Shown here piece after piece: positions 6,137 to 11,938 of a stretch of DNA of 11,938 nt (the stretch's first letter is position 1; every line of letters starts with the position of its first letter). The position numbers were made by a program, and so were the translations under genes. Origin of the DNA: an uncultured Bdellovibrionales bacterium (GTDB lineage: Bacteria; Bdellovibrionota; Bdellovibrionia; Bdellovibrionales; JAMPXM01). The notes below the pieces were generated by a model. The model did not search any database, was not told the origin of the DNA, and worked only from the letters and a program-made list of their open reading frames with translations. Location of the stretch: NCBI GenBank assembly GCA_937927435.1, contig CALBDW010000134.1:1-11938 (forward strand), given 5' to 3'.

Positions 6137-9100
6137 ATGAAGACCGCTGATAAAATGACTTACGTGCCGCCAGCTCCCTATGTTGCGAAACATCCGATCC
6201 GTGTCGTGACCGCCGCGAGCCTTTTTGACGGCCACGACGCGAGCATTAATCTGATGCGCCGGCTTCTTCAGGACGCCGGATGCGAAGTGATTCACCTCGG
6301 TCATAACCGCTCCGTGCTCGAGGTCATCACCGCCGTTTTGCAAGAGGGCGCGCAAGCCGTGGCGGTGAGTTCATACCAAGGCGGTCACATGGAGTACTTC
6401 AAGTACATGAAGGACCTCCTGCGTGACGCCGGCGCCGACGATGTCAAGATTTGGGGCGGAGGCGGCGGCGTCATCATCTATGAGGAAAAAAGAGAGCTTG
6501 AAGCCTACGGCATCAGCCAGATCTTTCATCCTGATGACGGGCGTCGCCTTGGGCTTGAGGGCATGATTCGCATGATCGTCGAAGGCAGTGACTTCGACCT
6601 CGTGGAAAGCGCCCTGAAAGCGAAATCGGGATTCGATAAGGAACTGAACTTGCGGCCCGATCTTCCGCACCGGCTTCTCGGTCTTGCGCTGTCGGCGCTG
6701 GAGCAAGACCGCCCGGTGCCGGCTGAAATCGACGAAGCCCTTCGCTCGTTCCGTCGCTCGCGTCCCGGTGCGCCCCTTGTCCTTGGAGTCACCGGTACGG
6801 GAGGAGCCGGGAAGTCGTCGCTTGTCGATGAATTGGTACAAAGATTCTTGAACGCGTATCCTGGCATCCGAATCGGCATCGTTTGCGTTGACCCGAGTAA
6901 ACGCAAGACGGGCGGAGCGCTCTTAGGTGACCGGATCCGTATGAACTCACTTTCGCGCCCGGGCACCTTTATGCGCTCGGTGGCGAGTCGTGGTTCAGGA
7001 AACGAAATCGCCGCTAGCCTACCGAAGATGCTCGCGTTCCTGAAACAAATGGACTTCGACTTGTTGATAGCGGAAACGAGCGGAATCGGACAGGCGCAGA
7101 ACGCGATCACCGAAGTCTGCGATATCTCGCTTTACGTAATGACGAGCGAGTTCGGTGCTCAAAGCCAGCTCGAAAAGATCGACATGATCGACTACGCCGA
7201 TCTCATCGCCATTAACAAAGCCGACCGGCGGGGGGCACTCGATGCGCTTCGCGATGTACGTAAGCAATACCGGCGTTCGCGCAAGCTTTTTGCGACAGGC
7301 CCCGGGGCCGACGACGAGGCTCTGCCCGTGTTCCTCACGCAAGCGGCGCAATTTAACGATGAAGGCTGCAACCGCCTCTTCGTGCGTTTGACGGAAGTTT
7401 TGGTGGAAAAGGAGCAAGCCCGCGCGGATTTTTGGCGTTTAAGCCCGGAATATATCAGCTCGATCCGGGGAGCCCAGCGCCAGACGATCATCCCGCCGGA
7501 ACGGCAGAACTATCTGGCGGAAATCGTCGCCGCCATCCGCAACTATAAGAAGAAAACCGAGGAACTCGCGAAGAAAGCGTCGCTTTTGGGTGCGATCAAA
7601 AATCTCAGCAAAGACCCAGAGACGAAAGCGCTCGTCGAGAGCTCGGACCCGATCGTCGAAAGATTACGGAAAGAAATCGGGGAGGAAAACTACGTTCAGC
7701 TTGTCGGTTGGCAAAAGTTGATCGAAGAATATGCGGCCGACGAATACGCTTACGAGGTTCGCGGCAGGACCATTCGCCAGCCGCTGTACCGTACGACACT
7801 TTCGGGTACGCGCATTCCACGCGTGGCGACTCCGAAGAATTTGACCGATTGGGGGGATCGCCTGCGTTTCTTAAGGCTTGAGAATGTACCCGGCGAGTTC
7901 CCGTACACTGCCGGTGTTTTCCCGCTCAAACGCGAGGGCGAGGACCCAACGCGGATGTTCGCGGGCGAGGGCACGCCGGAACGGACCAACCGTCGCTTTC
8001 ATTATCTTTCGAAAGGACAACCCGCGAAACGCTTGTCGACGGCCTTCGACTCCGTGACCCTCTATGGACAGGATCCTGATGCGCGGCCCGATATTTTCGG
8101 TAAAGTCGGTGAGTCGGGTGTTTCGATTTGTACGCTCGATGATATGAAGAAACTCTACGAGGGCTTTGATCTTTGCGCGCCCAATACGTCGGTTTCGATG
8201 ACGATCAACGGGCCCGCGGCGATCATGCTCGCCTTCTTCATGAATACAGCGATCGATCAACAGGTCGAACGGAAAGAGAGCGAGCTTGGTCGCCCGCTCA
8301 CGAAGGAGGAATGGGAAAAGGTCAAGGCCGAAACCCTTTCCGTCGTCCGCGGGACGGTGCAGGCCGATATCCTCAAAGAAGATCAGGGGCAGAACACCTG
8401 CATTTTCTCGATCGACTTCGCCCTTAAGATGATGGGCGATATTCAAGAGTATTTCGTGCGGAACAACGTGCGGAACTTCTATTCGGTTTCGATTTCGGGC
8501 TACCACATCGCGGAAGCCGGAGCGAACCCGATCTCGCAGCTCGCGTTCACGCTTTCGAACGCGTTCACCTACGTGGAGTACTATCTTGCTCGCGGATTGA
8601 AGATCGACGAGTTCGCGCCCAATCTTTCGTTCTTCTTCTCAAATGGTTTGGATCCGGAATACTCCGTAATCGGACGGGTCGCTCGCCGGATCTGGGCGAT
8701 CGCGATTCGCGATCTTTACGGCGGGAACGATCGTTCGCAGAAGCTGAAGTACCATATCCAGACGAGCGGACGGAGTCTGCACGCCCAGGAAATCGATTTC
8801 AACGATATCCGAACGACATTGCAGGCGTTGATCGCCATCTACGACAACTGCAACAGCTTGCACACGAACGCCTATGATGAGGCGATCACGACGCCGACGG
8901 AAGAAAGCGTTCGCCGGGCGATGGCGATCCAGATGATCATTAACAAAGAGTTCGGCATGACCAAAAACGAGAACCCGATGCAAGGCTCTTACTTCATCGA
9001 AGAACTGACGGATCTCGTGGAAGAGGCTGTGCTGGACGAGTTCCTGCGTATCAACGAGCGCGGCGGGGTTCTGGGCGCGATGGAGACCCAGTACCAGCGA

Positions 9101-9457
9101 GGCAAGATTCAAGAAGAGTCGATGCTTTACGAGCATCTGAAGCACTCCGGCGAGCTTCCGATCATCGGTGTGAACACGTTCATCGATCCAAAGACTTTGG
9201 AGCCCGATTACGTGCCGCCGAAGATCGAGCTGGCGCGCGCATCATACGAAGAAAAACAGTCGCAGCTCGAACGCTTGCGCGAGTTCCATAGTAAACACGC
9301 GGCTGAAGCCGAACGGGAGCTTGCGAACTTGAAGCGCGTAGCGCTCGCGGGTGGTAATATCTTTGAAGCGCTCATGTCGGCCGCCCGGCATTGCTCGCTT
9401 TATCAAATGACTCAAGCTCTCTACGAAGTTGGCGGGCAGTACCGCAGGAACCTGTAA
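6137..9457 (+). CDS. icmF: Fused isobutyryl-CoA mutase IcmF (B12 domain, G-protein chaperone, mutase domain)
   Basis: This adenosylcobalamin-dependent radical enzyme interconverts isobutyryl-CoA and n-butyryl-CoA. The product is 1106 residues, close to characterised IcmFs. The N-terminal B12-binding domain (about 20-150) has Asp31-Gly-His33-Asp, where His33 is the expected lower cobalt ligand, then SSYQGGH (78-84) and a Gly-rich stretch at 107-111. The MeaB/MeaI-like GTPase domain (about 205-425) has a P-loop GTGGAGKS at 220-227, ETSGIGQ at 313-319 and NKAD at 360-363. A linker (about 430-540) leads to the TIM-barrel mutase domain. By alignment to methylmalonyl-CoA mutase, the Tyr89 position is Phe608 and the Arg207 position is Gln752, the ICM pair. 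The catalytic His is His790. An ATG at codon 7 is an alternative start, since the first ATG has only a weak GAGAG-type site. No frameshift or lost motif was seen. The GTPase domain is known in this family to load and protect the cofactor. Confidence 0.97.
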   Translation: MKTADKMTYVPPAPYVAKHPIRVVTAASLFDGHDASINLMRRLLQDAGCEVIHLGHNRSVLEVITAVLQEGAQAVAVSSYQGGHMEYFKYMKDLLRDAGADDVKIWGGGGGVIIYEEKRELEAYGISQIFHPDDGRRLGLEGMIRMIVEGSDFDLVESALKAKSGFDKELNLRPDLPHRLLGLALSALEQDRPVPAEIDEALRSFRRSRPGAPLVLGVTGTGGAGKSSLVDELVQRFLNAYPGIRIGIVCVDPSKRKTGGALLGDRIRMNSLSRPGTFMRSVASRGSGNEIAASLPKMLAFLKQMDFDLLIAETSGIGQAQNAITEVCDISLYVMTSEFGAQSQLEKIDMIDYADLIAINKADRRGALDALRDVRKQYRRSRKLFATGPGADDEALPVFLTQAAQFNDEGCNRLFVRLTEVLVEKEQARADFWRLSPEYISSIRGAQRQTIIPPERQNYLAEIVAAIRNYKKKTEELAKKASLLGAIKNLSKDPETKALVESSDPIVERLRKEIGEENYVQLVGWQKLIEEYAADEYAYEVRGRTIRQPLYRTTLSGTRIPRVATPKNLTDWGDRLRFLRLENVPGEFPYTAGVFPLKREGEDPTRMFAGEGTPERTNRRFHYLSKGQPAKRLSTAFDSVTLYGQDPDARPDIFGKVGESGVSICTLDDMKKLYEGFDLCAPNTSVSMTINGPAAIMLAFFMNTAIDQQVERKESELGRPLTKEEWEKVKAETLSVVRGTVQADILKEDQGQNTCIFSIDFALKMMGDIQEYFVRNNVRNFYSVSISGYHIAEAGANPISQLAFTLSNAFTYVEYYLARGLKIDEFAPNLSFFFSNGLDPEYSVIGRVARRIWAIAIRDLYGGNDRSQKLKYHIQTSGRSLHAQEIDFNDIRTTLQALIAIYDNCNSLHTNAYDEAITTPTEESVRRAMAIQMIINKEFGMTKNENPMQGSYFIEELTDLVEEAVLDEFLRINERGGVLGAMETQYQRGKIQEESMLYEHLKHSGELPIIGVNTFIDPKTLEPDYVPPKIELARASYEEKQSQLERLREFHSKHAAEAERELANLKRVALAGGNIFEALMSAARHCSLYQMTQALYEVGGQYRRNL

Positions 9458-9458
9458 G

Positions 9459-10085
9459 ATGCGTGTTCTGGTTTCTGGGTTTGAAGCATTCGGTGGGAAC
9501 GACGTGAATCCCACCGAAATGCTGATGAGGGATATTGCCGCTTTTCCAGAGCAATACCGGGTTGCCGGACTTACAGAATTGCGGGCGACGGTTCTTCCGG
9601 TCACTTTCGACGGCGCCTTTGAGAAGCTTTCTCGCGAAAGCGAGGATTATTCTCCTGACGCCGTCGTTGCTTTTGGACTTGCGGCGGGACGAAGCCCTGC
9701 CATTGAACTTGAGCGCGTGGCCATTAACTGTATCGACTGTGAAATTCCGGATAACGCCGGCCGGCTTCTTCGCGATGAGCCGATCCGTCCGGGCGGTGAA
9801 AACGCGTACTTCTCGACCTTGCCGCTTCGAGCGATGCTTGAAGACCTTCACGGAGCGAGGATCCCGGCCCGGATTTCCAACACAGCCGGGACTTATGTTT
9901 GTAACTACCTCTTTTACCGACTTCAGGAGAGCAATGTCGCGACAGGACGCCGGACTGGATTTATCCATGTGCCGTATTTGCCGGAACAGGTGAGAGAAAA
10001 CTCAGCCGTTCCTGTGATGGCTTTCGAACAATTGCGGCTTGCTCTTCGCACGGTATTAGCGACTTTAGTGCGGGTCGGCCGGTAG
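9459..10085 (+). CDS. pcp: Pyroglutamyl-peptidase I (pyrrolidone-carboxylate peptidase)
   Basis: This cytoplasmic cysteine peptidase of family C15 removes N-terminal pyroglutamate from peptides. The product is 208 residues, near the normal 200-220. The catalytic triad is intact by family alignment: Glu85 in LERVAIN, Cys148 in NTAGTYVCNYLFY and His170 in GFIHVPYLPEQ. The N-terminus MRVLVSGFEAFGG is the standard family opening, which fixes the ATG at 9459 over in-frame upstream codons that overlap icmF. AGGA at 9446-9449, inside the icmF coding end, is the likely ribosome binding site. Only one base separates the icmF stop from this start, so translational coupling is likely. A role in finishing peptide breakdown fits an operon for amino-acid carbon, but a direct pathway link to the acyl-CoA enzymes is inference. 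Confidence 0.95.
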   Translation: MRVLVSGFEAFGGNDVNPTEMLMRDIAAFPEQYRVAGLTELRATVLPVTFDGAFEKLSRESEDYSPDAVVAFGLAAGRSPAIELERVAINCIDCEIPDNAGRLLRDEPIRPGGENAYFSTLPLRAMLEDLHGARIPARISNTAGTYVCNYLFYRLQESNVATGRRTGFIHVPYLPEQVRENSAVPVMAFEQLRLALRTVLATLVRVGR

Positions 10086-10116
10086 TTGCCGTGCATTGTT
10101 TATCGCGCTCTTCTCG

Positions 10117-10144
10117 TTGTGCGGCTCCGGTTTTTTGCTACAAT
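10117..10144 (+). promoter_or_regulatory. Candidate promoter for the dsbD-like gene, placing the start site at or next to its ATG
   Basis: TACAAT at 10139-10144 matches five of six -10 bases. TTGTGC at 10117-10122 matches three of six -35 bases, with a 16-base spacer. The -10 ends seven bases before the ATG at 10152, so the transcript would be leaderless or nearly so. No purine-rich ribosome binding site precedes the ATG, which agrees with this reading. The weak -35 keeps confidence modest. Confidence 0.4.
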
Positions 10145-10151
10145 CTTCGGG

Positions 10152-11938
10152 ATGACTCGTTCAGCAGGCGTCCTTACTTCACTTTTGTTTACATTTTTCT
10201 TTGTTTCCAGCGGAGCTCAGGCGCTGACGGCTCCTCATCTTGAAGTTGATCTCATCTCAAGTCATCAAGTGGTCGTTCCGGGCGACAAGGCCTATGTCGG
10301 GTTGCGTTTTAAACTTGAGCCCGAGTGGCATATCTACTGGATCAATCCGGGAGACTCGGGTGAACCGCCGCAGATTGAATGGCAGCTTCCCGCAGGAGTG
10401 ACGATTGGGGCGATCGAGTGGCCTGTTCCGAAGAAGATTCCTGTCGGCCCTCTTATGAACTACGGTTACGAAAATGAGGTTCTCCTGCCGATGGCGCTTG
10501 AAATCGCGCCCGATTTTCAAAGTGGTGAGGCGAAACTCGTCGCGGACGTCCGTTGGCTTGTTTGCAGGGAAGAATGTATTCCCGGCAAAGGCCGTCTGGA
10601 AAAGACGATCCGGGTGAAATCGGGGGGGAGGGCTGAGCCAGATGCTCAATGGCACGCGCATTTTCTTGCCGCTCTGGAAGCCACGGCGAAACCCGTTCCG
10701 CACGATTGGCAGTTGTTGGCGAAGTCGCAAGACGAGGAGTTTTTGCTGGCGATCGAGTCGCCTTCGGTTGCCGGGATTTTGAAAGTCGATTTTCTCCCGG
10801 CTGTCACGGACCTCATCGTTCACGCCACTGAACCGCGTGTGCGAGTCGAAGGAAAGCGGATCGATTTGACGCTGACGAAGTCAGACCGTCTTCTCAACGA
10901 TCCCGAGGCGCTTCCCGGCTTGCTTCTTGTTTCGTTCGACGAGGGTGAAGTGAAAGCCTTTGAAGCGAGTTTTCCGCTCCGCGCACCGGGAACCGAGGCC
11001 ATCTTCAGTTTTTCGGTGCTCCTTGCGATTCTCTCCGCTTTTTTAGGCGGGCTGATCTTGAATCTTATGCCGTGTGTTTTTCCAGTGCTTTCGCTCAAAG
11101 TGATGAGCCTCATGCAGATGTCGGGGATGAAAAGGGGTGAGATGATTAAACACGGTTGGGCGTATGCGTCTGGAATTCTGGTTTCATTCTGGGTTTTGGC
11201 GGCAGCTCTTTTGCTTTTCCGCATTAGTGGCTCGCAAATCGGCTGGGGTTTCCAACTGCAGTCGCCGCAATTCGTCTTCGCGTTGGCGTGCTTGCTGTTC
11301 TTTTTCGGTTTGAATCTCCTCGGATTCTTCGAAATTTCCGGCTCGTTCACTGGAATGGGAAACTCGCTTGCGGCCAGCGAAGGCTATCGCGGTTCGTTTT
11401 TTACGGGCGTGCTTGCCACTTTGGTGGCCACTCCCTGCACGGCGCCGTTTATGGGGTCGGCTGTCGGGTTCGCGCTCACTCAACCGGCAATCGTCGCCGT
11501 TTGGATCTTCACGTCGCTAGCGTTGGGATTGGCGGCGCCTTATGTGGTTCTGTCGTATGTTCCGGCGCTCGGCTCTTATTTGCCGAAGCCGGGGCGGTGG
11601 ATGGAAAGCTTTAAGCAGTTCATGGCGTTTTTGATCTTCGCAACGGTGTTATGGCTCATGTGGATCTTGGGTCTCCAGACGTCCTTTATGGGCCCGGTTG
11701 CGCTTTTTGGTGCGTTCATTGTGATTTCGTTTGCGGTCTGGTTGGCGATCCGCTGGCCGAGGCTCAAAGCGGTCGCGGTCCTTTGCGGTTTGCTGGCTTT
11801 AATTTTAATCGGACTGCCTCTAAAGCCCTTCACCGAAAACAGGGGAGTCTCGGAGGACGCTCACGAGGAAAAGCTGCAATGGGAAAAGTTTTCGCCTGAG
11901 CGGCTCGCGCGGTATCGCGAAGAATGGAAACCGGTCTT
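10152..11938 (+). CDS. DsbD/ScsB-type thiol:disulfide interchange protein (3' end outside window)
   Basis: This inner-membrane protein family passes electrons from cytoplasmic thioredoxin to periplasmic thiols. The frame stays open for 595 residues to the right edge. Residues 1-24 are a signal peptide ending Ala-Gln-Ala. The periplasmic domain (about 26-283) contains Cys138-Arg-Glu-Glu-Cys142, followed by Ile-Pro-Gly, the cysteine pair typical of ScsB-like N-domains. Eight hydrophobic segments follow at about 287-312, 337-356, 374-395, 416-435, 446-470, 490-510, 515-532 and 540-557. The core redox cysteines are Cys308 in LMPCVFPVLSLK and Cys429 in ATPCTAPFMG, as in DsbD. The visible end (about 578-595, with the sequence EEWKPV) is where homologues run into the thioredoxin domain with its Cys-x-x-Cys; that part should lie just beyond the window. 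The gene starts 66 bases after pcp and may have its own promoter. Possible roles are cytochrome c maturation support, disulfide isomerisation or metal tolerance; the sequence does not decide. Confidence 0.93.
   Translation, partial: MTRSAGVLTSLLFTFFFVSSGAQALTAPHLEVDLISSHQVVVPGDKAYVGLRFKLEPEWHIYWINPGDSGEPPQIEWQLPAGVTIGAIEWPVPKKIPVGPLMNYGYENEVLLPMALEIAPDFQSGEAKLVADVRWLVCREECIPGKGRLEKTIRVKSGGRAEPDAQWHAHFLAALEATAKPVPHDWQLLAKSQDEEFLLAIESPSVAGILKVDFLPAVTDLIVHATEPRVRVEGKRIDLTLTKSDRLLNDPEALPGLLLVSFDEGEVKAFEASFPLRAPGTEAIFSFSVLLAILSAFLGGLILNLMPCVFPVLSLKVMSLMQMSGMKRGEMIKHGWAYASGILVSFWVLAAALLLFRISGSQIGWGFQLQSPQFVFALACLLFFFGLNLLGFFEISGSFTGMGNSLAASEGYRGSFFTGVLATLVATPCTAPFMGSAVGFALTQPAIVAVWIFTSLALGLAAPYVVLSYVPALGSYLPKPGRWMESFKQFMAFLIFATVLWLMWILGLQTSFMGPVALFGAFIVISFAVWLAIRWPRLKAVAVLCGLLALILIGLPLKPFTENRGVSEDAHEEKLQWEKFSPERLARYREEWKPV

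Noticed and set aside
6137..9457. Methylmalonyl-CoA mutase as the call for the large mutase
   Set aside because: The fused G-protein domain between the B12 domain and the mutase domain, together with Phe608/Gln752, fits IcmF instead.
9535..9993. 152-residue + strand open frame inside pcp
   Set aside because: It is an out-of-frame shadow of pcp, whose catalytic triad and family opening are in the other frame.
10086..10140. Rho-independent terminator after pcp, suggested by the T-run at 10131-10136
   Set aside because: The preceding CGGCTCCG can form only a three-base-pair stem; no stable GC stem abuts the T-run.

Overview
The window reads as ordinary chromosomal DNA of a Gram-negative bacterium of moderately high GC. 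It encodes three proteins with export signals: a probable outer-membrane barrel, a periplasmic SH3-type protein and a DsbD/ScsB-type membrane thiol reductase. The mix of secreted SH3 protein, IcmF and peptide or amino-acid catabolism would suit a protein-consuming lineage such as Bdellovibrionota or related former Deltaproteobacteria. That placement is inference only, because no rRNA or other taxonomic marker is present.

Layout, left to right. (1) Bases 3-1871, + strand: a large protein of unassigned function whose frame is open to the left edge. It has an N-terminal conserved region with a Gly-Trp-Cys-Thr-Ala motif and ends in eight 21-residue leucine-rich repeats. (2) Bases 1883-3157, - strand, convergent with gene 1: an exported protein with several SH3-like modules and BNR-like sequence repeats at its C-terminus. 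(3) A 126-base divergent intergenic region with dyads and a direct repeat. (4) Bases 3284-4354, + strand: an exported, probably beta-barrel outer-membrane protein. (5) Bases 4463-10085, + strand: a compact four-gene run of 3-hydroxybutyryl-CoA dehydrogenase, enoyl-CoA hydratase, fused isobutyryl-CoA mutase (IcmF) and pyroglutamyl peptidase. The gaps after the first gene are 18, 9 and 1 bases. (6) Bases 10152 to the right edge, + strand: a DsbD/ScsB-type thiol:disulfide interchange protein, cut off just before the expected C-terminal thioredoxin domain.

The metabolic core is coherent. IcmF carries the Phe/Gln active-site pair of isobutyryl-CoA mutases rather than the Tyr/Arg pair of methylmalonyl-CoA mutase, so it should interconvert isobutyryl-CoA and n-butyryl-CoA. 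After an acyl-CoA dehydrogenase step (not in the window), the hydratase and dehydrogenase would carry crotonyl-CoA to acetoacetyl-CoA. Together they would route valine-derived isobutyryl-CoA into even-chain beta-oxidation and acetyl-CoA, bypassing the usual valine route to propionyl-CoA. Pyroglutamyl peptidase at the end of the operon fits peptide use.

No mobile element, CRISPR array, tRNA, rRNA or clear Rho-independent terminator was seen. The least explained item is the repeat protein at the left edge. The most coherent system is the IcmF cassette.
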